From a virus, in IMG/VR virus record IMGVR_UViG_3300042290_000327, positions 56,716 through 120,715 of that record: 64,000 bases of DNA; one strand, given 5' to 3'. The translations under genes were made by a program, and so were the position numbers. The notes below the pieces were generated by a model. It was not told the origin of the DNA, made no database searches, and saw nothing but the letters and a program-made list of their open reading frames with translations. Positions 6,478 through 12,418 of this stretch are shown here, piece by piece; position 1 is the stretch's first letter; the number at the start of each line of letters is the position of its first letter.

Positions 6478-6888
6478 ATGAATAAGTTAGTAAACAATAT
6501 TGCAAATAGGGATCTTCAGGTCTTCCATAAAGAATCTACCGATATGTGCGGTAAGGGAAAATATCGGGTGATTGTAAAGTGTCAGGCCGGATTTATGACT
6601 ACCAGTACTACTGAGGCGGAATCAGCCATTGAGGTCTTTCGTCGGTATAAGTTAAAATCAGTCCATTCTATCGCTAAGGTTATAAATGATGACTTTGATT
6701 CAACGGTCTATGCCCGGGTAGGGAAGAAGATCTGGATTTCAGAAGGTCTACTAGTTGAGATTAAGGTGGGGGATATCAATCAGGATCTCTATAAGACTGC
6801 TTTGTATAGTCAGTATCAGTATAAGTCCGTCAATGCGAATTCATGGGAAAGCTACGCCTACCAGATGAATGAGGAGGTTGCTGCTTAA
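6478..6888 (+). CDS. hypothetical protein, 136 aa
   Basis: The 136-residue soluble protein has mixed alpha/beta character; a beta-rich centre (TVYARVGKKIWISEGLLVEI) is followed by a polar C-terminus rich in Tyr and Gln. It has its own promoter and the common leader ending ACGGTT before the ATG. No recognised domain. Confidence 0.65.
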   Translation: MNKLVNNIANRDLQVFHKESTDMCGKGKYRVIVKCQAGFMTTSTTEAESAIEVFRRYKLKSVHSIAKVINDDFDSTVYARVGKKIWISEGLLVEIKVGDINQDLYKTALYSQYQYKSVNANSWESYAYQMNEEVAA

Positions 6889-6908
6889 AAAAAAAGTTTA
6901 GGAGGGGG

Positions 6909-6939
6909 TTGGTTTAACTAACCTTCCTTCTTATCTTTA
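6909..6939 (+). promoter_or_regulatory. TTG-N20-TATCTTTA promoter with hairpin-like spacer
   Basis: TTG at 6909-6911, TATCTTTA at 6932-6939. The spacer begins GGTTTAACTAACC (from 6911), a short inverted repeat followed by a pyrimidine run, like a weak terminator sitting inside the promoter. Confidence 0.75.
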
Positions 6940-6963
6940 GGTATAATTAAAAAACAAACGGTT

Positions 6964-7158
6964 ATGGAATCAGTAGAAGTTAAAAATCAGACTATCAATT
7001 ATACTATCAAATTTGGTGGTAATATATATAACCTCTTCTATTACGAAGATTTAATGTCCTATTCAGAGGAATTGACTGAGGCAGTCTCAGGGTTACCGGT
7101 ATTAGATGAAGATGAATATGAGGAGGTAATGAATTTCTTTGCGGATAATCGCAAATGA
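6964..7158 (+). CDS. small acidic hypothetical protein, 64 aa
   Basis: The 64-residue product has a beta-like N-terminal half (NQTINYTIKFGGNIYNLFYY) and an acidic helical end (DEDEYEEVMNFFADN). It has its own promoter and overlaps the next start by four bases. No family is recognised. Confidence 0.6.
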   Translation: MESVEVKNQTINYTIKFGGNIYNLFYYEDLMSYSEELTEAVSGLPVLDEDEYEEVMNFFADNRK

Positions 7159-7313
7159 GAATGAGTACTCAGTACCGGGTACAGGTGTATATGCAGGGTC
7201 CGGGTTATACTAACACATACCTGGTTAATAAAAAAGACTGTACAGTAGGTCTGTACATCAATGCTTACACTCCTGAAGGGGCGATAGAGAGGTACAGAAA
7301 GTTTATGAAGTAG
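7155..7313 (+). CDS. small hypothetical protein, 52 aa
   Basis: ATG at 7155 overlaps the upstream stop; TAG at 7311-7313. The peptide is Tyr-rich and looks like a small beta-sheet (YRVQVYMQGPGYTNTYLV) with a basic helix at the end (AIERYRKFMK). No own promoter, so it is expressed with the upstream gene. Function unknown. Confidence 0.5.
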   Translation: MRMSTQYRVQVYMQGPGYTNTYLVNKKDCTVGLYINAYTPEGAIERYRKFMK

Positions 7314-7344
7314 TTGCTTAATTGAAATTTAGTTCGTATATTTA
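7314..7344 (+). promoter_or_regulatory. TTG-N20-TATATTTA promoter
   Basis: TTG at 7314-7316 directly after the preceding stop, TATATTTA at 7337-7344. The spacer is nearly identical to that of the promoter at 7662 (CTTAATTGAAAT shared). Confidence 0.8.
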
Positions 7345-7367
7345 GATACAAATTAAAAATAAAGGTT

Positions 7368-7640
7368 ATGAAAGGCTTAGGAAGTAGTTTCAAATTTAAA
7401 ATCGGTGATAACTTAGTAACTTATGGGGGTGAGGAAGAAGTTATAGTATTAGGTGTAAAACCTAATTTAAAGGAAGCTTTAACAAATACTGAAGATCCTA
7501 TTACAGTTGAATTACTTCAGCGAGATTTAGATGAAAATTGTATAAATAAGGAAGATGAAGACAAACCATTTTATTTAGTAAAATCAGAATCCTTCCCAGG
7601 AAATAAATACTATGTAGAATCTGAATTAGAAGGAAAGTAG
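7368..7640 (+). CDS. hypothetical protein, 90 aa
   Basis: The acidic 90-residue protein begins with a small beta-barrel-like region (FKIGDNLVTYGGEEEVIVLG) reminiscent of SH3-like folds, then a charged middle and another beta segment near the end (PFYLVKSESFPGNKYYVES). It has its own promoter and leader. The fold suggestion is only an impression from the strand pattern. Confidence 0.6.
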   Translation: MKGLGSSFKFKIGDNLVTYGGEEEVIVLGVKPNLKEALTNTEDPITVELLQRDLDENCINKEDEDKPFYLVKSESFPGNKYYVESELEGK

Positions 7641-7661
7641 TATGAAATAAAATAAAGGTAG

Positions 7662-7692
7662 TTGCTTAATTGAAATATCGTTCGTATATTTA
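7662..7692 (+). promoter_or_regulatory. TTG-N20-TATATTTA promoter
   Basis: TTG at 7662-7664, TATATTTA at 7685-7692, spacer 20 bases. Together with 7314-7344 it forms a near-duplicate promoter pair bracketing the 90-residue gene. Confidence 0.8.
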
Positions 7693-7715
7693 GATACAAA
7701 TTAAAAATAAAGGTT

Positions 7716-7958
7716 ATGAATATAAAGTTAAAAGATAATGTATTTGGATTCACTTGGAATTATGAAACAGGTGAAGTAGAAGAAGTATTTACTGAGCAGC
7801 TTACTGCAAAGGAAATCCAGTTGATGGGCCGTGTTATGGGAAAAGATATCTGTTTGATACTAGAAGATGCTGATATCGAATTGGTGTTTGGTGAAGATAT
7901 CGAAACCCGGGACGACTTAGAGGAGATGGAATTAGCAGAAGTATTGGAATTTGTTTAA
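7716..7958 (+). CDS. small acidic hypothetical protein, 80 aa
   Basis: The 80-residue acidic product (about a quarter Glu/Asp) has a beta-like start (KDNVFGFTWNYETGEVEEVF) and a helical, acidic end. It has its own promoter and leader. Small acidic early proteins are sometimes DNA mimics or inhibitors, but nothing specific is seen here. Confidence 0.6.
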   Translation: MNIKLKDNVFGFTWNYETGEVEEVFTEQLTAKEIQLMGRVMGKDICLILEDADIELVFGEDIETRDDLEEMELAEVLEFV

Positions 7959-7976
7959 TAAAAGTTAGTTAGGGGG

Positions 7977-8007
7977 TTGGTTATACTGACCCTCTTTCTT
8001 ATCTTTA
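7977..8007 (+). promoter_or_regulatory. TTG-N20-TATCTTTA promoter with hairpin-like spacer
   Basis: TTG at 7977-7979, TATCTTTA at 8000-8007. The spacer holds GGTTatactGACC followed by a pyrimidine run, again a short inverted repeat between the two promoter elements. Confidence 0.75.
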
Positions 8008-8033
8008 GGTATAATTAAAAACAAACAAAGGTT

Positions 8034-8180
8034 ATGAAGACAGTAGTAGACTACTTAGACACCCTCCCTAAATCTGTAATAGCTTCTTTTGAGGAAGATT
8101 ATGGAATAAATGGATGGGATTTGCTAATGAGTAGCACAATAGAAGAAGCAAAAGATTTATTGGAGCAATATATAAAATAA
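8034..8180 (+). CDS. small acidic hypothetical protein, 48 aa
   Basis: ATG at 8034, TAA at 8178-8180. A 48-residue acidic, mostly helical peptide (LPKSVIASFEEDYGINGWDL). Its own promoter and a good terminator hairpin just downstream make it a self-contained cassette. No family is recognised. Confidence 0.6.
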   Translation: MKTVVDYLDTLPKSVIASFEEDYGINGWDLLMSSTIEEAKDLLEQYIK

Positions 8181-8187
8181 ATTTTAG

Positions 8188-8217
8188 GGGAGGAAGTTGG
8201 TTCCTCCCTTTTTATTT
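8188..8217 (+). terminator. intrinsic terminator overlapping the next promoter
   Basis: GGGAGGAA (8188-8195), loop GTTGG and TTCCTCCC (8201-8208) form a perfect 8-bp stem followed by TTTTTATTT (8209-8217). The loop contains the TTG of the next promoter (8197-8199), so terminator and promoter share bases. Confidence 0.75.
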
Positions 8218-8227
8218 ACTATATTTA
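8197..8227 (+). promoter_or_regulatory. TTG-N20-TATATTTA promoter embedded in a terminator
   Basis: TTG at 8197-8199 lies in the loop of the terminator at 8188-8208, and TATATTTA at 8220-8227 follows the T-run, with the standard 20-base spacing. Confidence 0.75.
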
Positions 8228-8249
8228 GGTATAATTAAAAACAACGGTT

Positions 8250-8360
8250 ATGGATGTACGTGATGTACTTGCTCAAAATGAATTTGGAATGGACTACGAC
8301 CAGCTAGGTCCAGGTGAGAAGGAATGGGTGAATGATGAAATTGATAACCTCCCCAGTTAG
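8250..8360 (+). CDS. very small acidic protein, 36 aa
   Basis: ATG at 8250, TAG at 8358-8360. Only 36 residues (MDVRDVLAQNEFGMDYDQLG at the start), but a standard promoter and leader (ACAACGGTT before ATG) precede it, so expression is likely. No family is recognised. Confidence 0.5.
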   Translation: MDVRDVLAQNEFGMDYDQLGPGEKEWVNDEIDNLPS

Positions 8361-8363
8361 TAG

Positions 8364-8394
8364 TAGTATCCTACCAGTATAGTTCGTATCTTTA
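8364..8394 (+). promoter_or_regulatory. variant promoter TAG-N20-TATCTTTA
   Basis: TATCTTTA at 8387-8394 preceded by GTTCG and followed by the standard leader. At the upstream position (8364-8366) the bases are TAG instead of TTG, so this copy may be weaker. Confidence 0.6.
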
Positions 8395-8420
8395 GGTATA
8401 ATTAAAAACAAACAAAGGTT

Positions 8421-8567
8421 ATGGAAATTAAAACAATAAGAGAGTTAAAAGAAACTTTACAGTTTAATCTAATTACTTACTTAGATGGACATGATGATAA
8501 AGTCCTTGATACTATTTGTAAAATAGTAATTGATACAGTCAATAATTACGAAGTAAATAAAAAATAA
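8421..8567 (+). CDS. small hypothetical protein, 48 aa
   Basis: ATG at 8421, TAA at 8565-8567. A 48-residue AT-rich gene whose product is predicted helical (TIRELKETLQFNLITYLDGH). Standard leader before the ATG. No family is recognised. Confidence 0.5.
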   Translation: MEIKTIRELKETLQFNLITYLDGHDDKVLDTICKIVIDTVNNYEVNKK

Positions 8568-8572
8568 AGGTT

Positions 8573-8740
8573 ATGGCAAATATGAGTTACTGTCGATTCG
8601 AGAATACGTATAGCGATCTTTTAGATTGTTTAGCGAATATTTCAGATGTAGCTGGAAATGAAAGAGATGAACGATATAGGATTCGTTTGATTCAGCTTCT
8701 AAAAGAAAATAAAGATTTGATTGAGGAGTTGGAAGATTAG
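8573..8740 (+). CDS. small acidic hypothetical protein, 55 aa
   Basis: ATG at 8573, TAG at 8738-8740. The gene keeps the 'AAAGGTT' start context but has no promoter of its own, so it is probably read with the upstream gene. The product is a 55-residue, mostly helical acidic peptide. Function unknown. Confidence 0.5.
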   Translation: MANMSYCRFENTYSDLLDCLANISDVAGNERDERYRIRLIQLLKENKDLIEELED

Positions 8741-8759
8741 AATATAGTTCGTATCTTTA
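8729..8759 (+). promoter_or_regulatory. TTG-N20-TATCTTTA promoter
   Basis: TTG at 8729-8731 lies inside the last codons of the upstream gene; TATCTTTA at 8752-8759 with 20-base spacing. Confidence 0.75.
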
Positions 8760-8785
8760 GATATAATTAAAAACAAACAAAGGTT

Positions 8786-8989
8786 ATGGAAATACTAAAA
8801 ACAACCACGGAGGTTCAAAAGGTAATCGAGACAATTGTTCAAGACGGCTCAAGCGTTTACATTGTAAAAGATTACTACCAGGCAGATAGCGATAAGATTA
8901 TTGATACGGTAATAACCACAAAAGATGGTTACGCGGTCGATGACCCTGCTGAATTCGAGTCTATTATCGAATTCCTCGAAGAAAATTAA
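8786..8989 (+). CDS. small hypothetical protein, 67 aa
   Basis: The 67-residue acidic product looks like a small alpha/beta protein (TIVQDGSSVYIVKDYYQADS). It has its own promoter and leader. No family is recognised. Confidence 0.55.
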   Translation: MEILKTTTEVQKVIETIVQDGSSVYIVKDYYQADSDKIIDTVITTKDGYAVDDPAEFESIIEFLEEN

Positions 8990-8997
8990 AATAAAAG

Positions 8998-9028
8998 TTG
9001 GTTCGTGTTAACTTAGTTCGTATATTTA
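8998..9028 (+). promoter_or_regulatory. TTG-N20-TATATTTA promoter
   Basis: TTG at 8998-9000, TATATTTA at 9021-9028, followed by the consensus leader ending AAACAAAGGTT before the ATG at 9055. Confidence 0.8.
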
Positions 9029-9054
9029 GGTATAATTAAAAACAAACAAAGGTT

Positions 9055-9555
9055 ATGAAAGCAAATGAATTAAATGAAGGGGTTTACGAAGTATTAACTC
9101 GCATTACTTACGCCCGAAAAGTGAATAGTTTTAGCGAATCTACTGCTAGCATGTTTATACATCTGTCAGATGAAACCAAAGCGGCTATAAAATCCTTCCC
9201 GGTTTTGGATTTCGATGATGATGTTGATTTGATGGATATTTTTACTCTTGATGGAGATCAGCAGTTTTATGTATTTCATAATACGACTACCGATGGATAT
9301 TTCTTAGTTGATACCCAGGGCTATAATTACCCCCGGTATATCACCCGACTATGGGGTTTCATGAATGAACAAACCGATGATCAAATCGATGATACATTCC
9401 TGCGAATGGATGGGCTGGTTCGAATTGCTGATGTTGCGATTTTAAGATCTGTGGTTAAGAGTTTGGCTTTTGATTTGCAGGAAGAAGGATTTGATAGAGC
9501 AGATATCATCAATTTCATCGATGCTCAAATCCACGGAGCACTTTTTGAAAAATAG
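9055..9555 (+). CDS. hypothetical protein, 166 aa
   Basis: This acidic soluble protein is among the larger early-region products. The middle is beta-rich with aromatic residues (DGDQQFYVFHNTTTDGYFLV), and the C-terminus is helical (GFDRADIINFIDAQIHGALF). Own promoter and leader. No family is recognised. Confidence 0.6.
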   Translation: MKANELNEGVYEVLTRITYARKVNSFSESTASMFIHLSDETKAAIKSFPVLDFDDDVDLMDIFTLDGDQQFYVFHNTTTDGYFLVDTQGYNYPRYITRLWGFMNEQTDDQIDDTFLRMDGLVRIADVAILRSVVKSLAFDLQEEGFDRADIINFIDAQIHGALFEK

Positions 9556-9586
9556 TTGTCTCCTAAGATCTTAGTTCGTATATTTA
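9556..9586 (+). promoter_or_regulatory. TTG-N20-TATATTTA promoter
   Basis: TTG at 9556-9558 starts directly after the preceding stop; TATATTTA at 9579-9586. Confidence 0.8.
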
Positions 9587-9612
9587 GGTATAATTAAAAA
9601 CAAACAAAGGTT

Positions 9613-9804
9613 ATGAAAGATAATAAAGTTATAGTAGATACAGTAATTGATTTGCTAATTGATATCGATTGTGATGGCGAAACGATGGAGTTTATCCTTC
9701 ATAAAGTAGGAATGGAATATCAGATGCTAAGGCAGTTGATATTAAGTATGCCTTTAGAGCAGGTAGAATATCTTTTGGAAGAACGAAAAGGGTTGGTTAG
9801 TTAA
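9613..9804 (+). CDS. small acidic hypothetical protein, 63 aa
   Basis: The 63-residue acidic product is predicted to be almost entirely helical (VIDLLIDIDCDGETMEFILH; MPLEQVEYLLEERKG). Own promoter and leader. The next promoter's TTG lies in its last codons. Function unknown. Confidence 0.6.
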   Translation: MKDNKVIVDTVIDLLIDIDCDGETMEFILHKVGMEYQMLRQLILSMPLEQVEYLLEERKGLVS

Positions 9805-9823
9805 AAGTTAGTTCGTATATTTA
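9793..9823 (+). promoter_or_regulatory. TTG-N20-TATATTTA promoter
   Basis: TTG at 9793-9795 lies within the end of the upstream gene; TATATTTA at 9816-9823; consensus leader to the ATG at 9850. Confidence 0.8.
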
Positions 9824-9849
9824 GGTATAATTAAAAACAAACAAAGGTT

Positions 9850-10602
9850 ATGATAAATGAAATTCAAGATCCCAATCAGCTTACTCTCGGTATTGAAAAC
9901 CAAGTATTGACTGTTGAGCAAATAGCGCGAGTAGAAGCATTCAAAGAGCGATTGACTAAGAGTAATGAAAATACTAAAGCTTCTTTGCTCCGTAAGCAGG
10001 CTCTACTGCTAGAAAATGGCTTTATCGAAGGTAAGGATTTTAGCTTCTCTATGGAGGAGGTAAATGAAGACGCAGATGTTAATGCCAATGGCTGGAATGA
10101 TAATGAGGTGATAGTTACTGTAGATGTTCGGCGGGTTAATGGTAAGTGTGTGCTACTCTACGATCGTTATGAAGCTACTTCTGATATGATTGTTCAGTCG
10201 ATAGCAGGTTTTAGTGTCGAGCTAAATAAAGTAGAGTGCCATACTATTAACGGTAATGGCCGGTGGGTTACCTTCCGGAAGCTGAAAGAGAACTTAGCTG
10301 AAAAGAACTCAAGTGCTCAATGGGAGATGAGTTCTGCTCGAAATAATAAGTCAGTGCTTAGCTATACTGCTGAAAAGTATCGGAAGCTTGCTCCTGGGGC
10401 TGAAGTGACGGTGAGCCGTGAAGGTGCGTCTAGTGGCCGTAGGTACTACTCCTTCGATACTGTGACTGTGAAGTTTCAAAATGGAAATCTATTAGTTGTT
10501 GCGCCCAGAAGGAATAATGATGAGGAGTTAGTTCATCGCTTTATCGATGTAACGACTGCTAATAAGAGTGCTGAAGAGCTAGTCCAGTACCTCGGTAAAT
10601 GA
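9850..10602 (+). CDS. hypothetical protein, 250 aa
   Basis: The 250-residue soluble protein has a helical N-terminal third (TVEQIARVEAFKERLTKSNE) and beta-rich segments further on (VIVTVDVRRVNGKCVLLYD; RRYYSFDTVTVKFQNGNLLV). No family is recognised. Own promoter; a 4-base ATGA overlap couples it to the next small gene. Confidence 0.6.
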   Translation: MINEIQDPNQLTLGIENQVLTVEQIARVEAFKERLTKSNENTKASLLRKQALLLENGFIEGKDFSFSMEEVNEDADVNANGWNDNEVIVTVDVRRVNGKCVLLYDRYEATSDMIVQSIAGFSVELNKVECHTINGNGRWVTFRKLKENLAEKNSSAQWEMSSARNNKSVLSYTAEKYRKLAPGAEVTVSREGASSGRRYYSFDTVTVKFQNGNLLVVAPRRNNDEELVHRFIDVTTANKSAEELVQYLGK

Positions 10603-10766
10603 AGACTAAGCTAAAGAGGGTATCAGCTGAGCTGGCGGAGAACCTAAGGAAGTGGGAGCCGGATTTACTCCGGCCCTACTCCGCCGAGAGGAAGCAAGGA
10701 CCTAAGTACTTTACCTCCATCAAGCAGAAAGATGGATGGGATGAGATAAGCTACTATATAGATTAG
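10599..10766 (+). CDS. small basic hypothetical protein, 55 aa
   Basis: ATG at 10599 overlaps the upstream stop; TAG at 10764-10766. The basic 55-residue peptide (KTKLKRVSAELAENLRKWEP) is predicted helical at the start. A translation-coupled partner of the 250-residue protein. Function unknown. Confidence 0.5.
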   Translation: MKTKLKRVSAELAENLRKWEPDLLRPYSAERKQGPKYFTSIKQKDGWDEISYYID

Positions 10767-10778
10767 ATAAGTTAGCCT

Positions 10779-10840
10779 CCTGGGTAGGGCGCTAATACAC
10801 CCAGGGTTTGTTTGTCTGGGTTGAGGTCCTTCGGGATCTC
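10779..10840 (+). ncRNA. two tandem hairpins between genes
   Basis: CCTGGGT (10779-10785) pairs with ACCCAGG (10799-10805), and GAGGTCC (10823-10829) pairs with GGATCTC (10834-10840) around a UUCG loop. Neither is followed by a long T-run, so terminator function is uncertain. The CCTGGG/CCCAGG stem recurs at 11385-11420, which suggests a repeated structured element. Confidence 0.4.
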
Positions 10841-10856
10841 TTCCTGGTTACAATAG

Positions 10857-10887
10857 TTGCCTCCAGAGGATTTAGTTCGTATATTTA
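10857..10887 (+). promoter_or_regulatory. TTG-N20-TATATTTA promoter with hairpin-like spacer
   Basis: TTG at 10857-10859, TATATTTA at 10880-10887. The spacer contains CCTCcaGAGG, another inverted repeat between the promoter elements. Confidence 0.8.
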
Positions 10888-10913
10888 GGTATAATTAAAA
10901 ACAAATAAAAGTT

Positions 10914-11096
10914 ATGTCATCAGTTACAGAAAACGCACTTAGGGAAATCGCTTCAGCTTACGCCCAGGCAGTAGGTGTCCTAGAAGCTAGTATTAAGATC
11001 ACACTCGAGAGAGGTGCTAGCCTATCTACCCAGGAGAGGGAAGACCTACTAAAGAGAGGTCTAGAGAAATCTAAGGAGATAATCGATAACGCATAA
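10914..11096 (+). CDS. small hypothetical protein, 60 aa
   Basis: The 60-residue product is predicted to be a helical hairpin (ENALREIASAYAQAVGVLEA; SLSTQEREDLLKRGLEKSKE). Own promoter with leader ending AAATAAAAGTT. No family is recognised. Confidence 0.55.
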   Translation: MSSVTENALREIASAYAQAVGVLEASIKITLERGASLSTQEREDLLKRGLEKSKEIIDNA

Positions 11097-11099
11097 GGG

Positions 11100-11130
11100 T
11101 TGGTCCTTCGGGACCTTCTTCTTATCTTTA
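11100..11130 (+). promoter_or_regulatory. TTG-N20-TATCTTTA promoter whose spacer is a UUCG hairpin
   Basis: TTG at 11100-11102 and TATCTTTA at 11123-11130. Between them GGTCC-TTCG-GGACC (11102-11115) is a perfect 5-bp hairpin followed by TTCTTCTT. It could terminate incoming transcription while the same bases form the promoter for the next gene. Confidence 0.75.
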
Positions 11131-11156
11131 AGTATAATTAAAAACAAACAACGGTT

Positions 11157-11378
11157 ATGAAAAGTAAAAAAGGTACAGTAAGTCCAATTATGGAAGTCGT
11201 TCTAATCAATGCTCTAAAGCTATGGCAGTCAAGCTTCATTCAGGAGCTAGATCAAATGAAGGCAGAGGGTAAGCGTCCAATGTTTCATCCTAACTGGACC
11301 TCGCTCATGATGCAGGACTTCGGTATCGAGTTCGGGATTGAGGAGCTTAAAAATACTCAACCCATCTTAGGGGATTAA
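11157..11378 (+). CDS. small hypothetical protein, 73 aa
   Basis: The 73-residue helical product (MEVVLINALKLWQSSFIQEL) contains a conserved-looking PMFHPNW turn near residue 41. Own promoter and leader. No family is recognised. Its stop codon lies inside the 5' arm of the downstream hairpin. Confidence 0.55.
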   Translation: MKSKKGTVSPIMEVVLINALKLWQSSFIQELDQMKAEGKRPMFHPNWTSLMMQDFGIEFGIEELKNTQPILGD

Positions 11379-11430
11379 GAGTACTCCTGGGTTCAGTTTG
11401 TCTTCGCGACCAGCCCAGGATACTCTCCCC
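11370..11430 (+). ncRNA. long imperfect hairpin after a small gene
   Basis: GGGGA (11370-11374), GAGTA (11379-11383) and TCCTGGG (11385-11391) pair in order with CCCAGGA (11414-11420), TACTC (11421-11425) and TCCCC (11426-11430). Only short bulges interrupt the 17 base pairs. The loop itself contains GTC...GAC. There is no T-run directly after it, so a processing site, mRNA stabiliser or small RNA is as likely as a terminator. Confidence 0.45.
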
Positions 11431-11439
11431 TATTAAGAG

Positions 11440-11470
11440 TTGGCCCTTCGGGGCCTTCTTCTTATCTTTA
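11440..11470 (+). promoter_or_regulatory. TTG-N20-TATCTTTA promoter whose spacer is a UUCG hairpin
   Basis: TTG at 11440-11442, TATCTTTA at 11463-11470. GGCCC-TTCG-GGGCC (11442-11455) fills the spacer and is followed by TTCTTCTT, exactly the layout of the promoter at 11100. Confidence 0.75.
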
Positions 11471-11497
11471 GATATAATAAACAAACAAACAAAGGTT

Positions 11498-11767
11498 ATG
11501 AAAGCAAAAGAAATCAAAGCAATGATGACGGCTCTTAAGAGTAAGGGCATAATGGTATCAGGTACAGCATCAGAGTTCTACGGTGCTAAGGCTTCTAATG
11601 AGGGTATATGGGTGGCTGCTGAGTATACCCCCAGTCTATTTGACTACTATAGCGAGGTGTGGGGTGATACATTCGGTGTAGAGCCTAAGCTGAATCAGAT
11701 GGTGGAAGATAACGGCTGGTACTTTGAATGGCATGACGCCGGTACGATGATGGTCTGGGAGGCCTGA
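11498..11767 (+). CDS. hypothetical protein, 89 aa
   Basis: The 89-residue protein has a helical start (KEIKAMMTALKSKGI) and an aromatic-rich C-terminus (GWYFEWHDAGTMMVWEA). Own promoter and a strong terminator downstream close this transcription unit. No family is recognised. Confidence 0.6.
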   Translation: MKAKEIKAMMTALKSKGIMVSGTASEFYGAKASNEGIWVAAEYTPSLFDYYSEVWGDTFGVEPKLNQMVEDNGWYFEWHDAGTMMVWEA

Positions 11768-11782
11768 AATTAGAAACTAGGT

Positions 11783-11808
11783 AGGGGCCTTCGGGCCTCT
11801 TTTTTTTT
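11783..11808 (+). terminator. intrinsic terminator ending the early plus-strand block
   Basis: AGGGGCC (11783-11789), TTCG loop and GGCCTCT (11794-11800) form a 7-bp stem (one G-T pair), followed by a run of T to 11808. It separates the early genes from the strand-switch region. Confidence 0.85.
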
Positions 11809-11811
11809 CCC

Positions 11812-11855
11812 GGAGGTCGGATGGAGGTCAAGGGTAGGTCAGGGCTAGGTCACTG
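11812..11855 (+). repeat. four 11-bp tandem repeats with AGGTC core
   Basis: AGGTC occurs at 11814, 11825, 11836 and 11847, spaced exactly 11 bases apart, close to one DNA turn. The units read (G/C)(G/T)AGGTC followed by four variable bases. The array lies just after the terminator and before an AT-rich stretch (11935-11990) in the gap 11809-12015. This is iteron-like spacing; an origin or operator is possible. Confidence 0.6.
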
Positions 11856-12015
11856 TTACTGCACTGTGCGATAACCATGCTAGTATATTTCACTATACGG
11901 TTTTCTCGACGGTATTCTCCAGCTAGTTAAAATAATGCATCGCTGATAGATTTTAAGGTATACTAATATATATTTATATATAGTAAATAAGGGTACAAGT
12001 ACTTCAACGGGTTAA

Positions 12016-12294
12016 TTAATTAGATTTAGTTGAGGTAAGATCCTTCAACTCCCTTTTTGTTTTTTCTTCAAGCTTATCCACCCTACTGTCAACATGACGG
12101 TAGACTGCCTCCAGGTCCCGCCTTATAGCGTTATCCTGTTCATTACTAAATTCGTATAACCTTTGCTCAGCCTTCTCAAAATTCGATACTTCTTTGATAA
12201 GGTTTTTAATTGCCATGTAATTCATAAACGTAACCGCAACTACTACCGAAGTAATAACAGCACCTACACCTAAAAGAAATGATATTGTTTCCAT
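12016..12294 (-). CDS. membrane-anchored coiled-coil protein, 92 aa (only minus-strand gene)
   Basis: On the minus strand, ATG at 12294 to the stop at 12016-12018. Residues 5-27 (ISFLLGVGAVITSVVVAVTF) form one transmembrane helix; residues 30-88 are charged with a heptad-like pattern, predicting a cytoplasmic coiled coil. A promoter of the window's standard type lies upstream on the same strand (12345-12375). It converges on the early block. Function unknown; small membrane proteins in such positions can affect superinfection or lysis, but nothing specific shows this. Confidence 0.65.
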   Translation of the reverse strand: METISFLLGVGAVITSVVVAVTFMNYMAIKNLIKEVSNFEKAEQRLYEFSNEQDNAIRRDLEAVYRHVDSRVDKLEEKTKRELKDLTSTKSN

Positions 12295-12344
12295 ATTATA
12301 TATTTTATATATGTCAAAGCACTTGTAGCACCCTTACTACGGTT

Positions 12345-12375
12345 TTAATATAAGAACTTTTGGGGGTAAAACCAA
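12345..12375 (-). promoter_or_regulatory. minus-strand TTG-N20-TATATTAA promoter
   Basis: Read on the minus strand, TTG (12375-12373) and TATATTAA (12352-12345) are separated by 20 bases with GTTCT before the -7 box, matching the plus-strand promoters. It points at the minus-strand gene. Confidence 0.65.
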
Positions 12376-12418
12376 CTATTGACGGGAAAATTTTCCGGAA
12401 AAAAATTCTACTATACAG

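Noticed and set aside
8573-8740. Separate promoter for this small gene
   Set aside because: Only five bases separate it from the upstream stop; the AAAGGTT start context is present but no TTG/TATATTTA pair, so it is co-transcribed.
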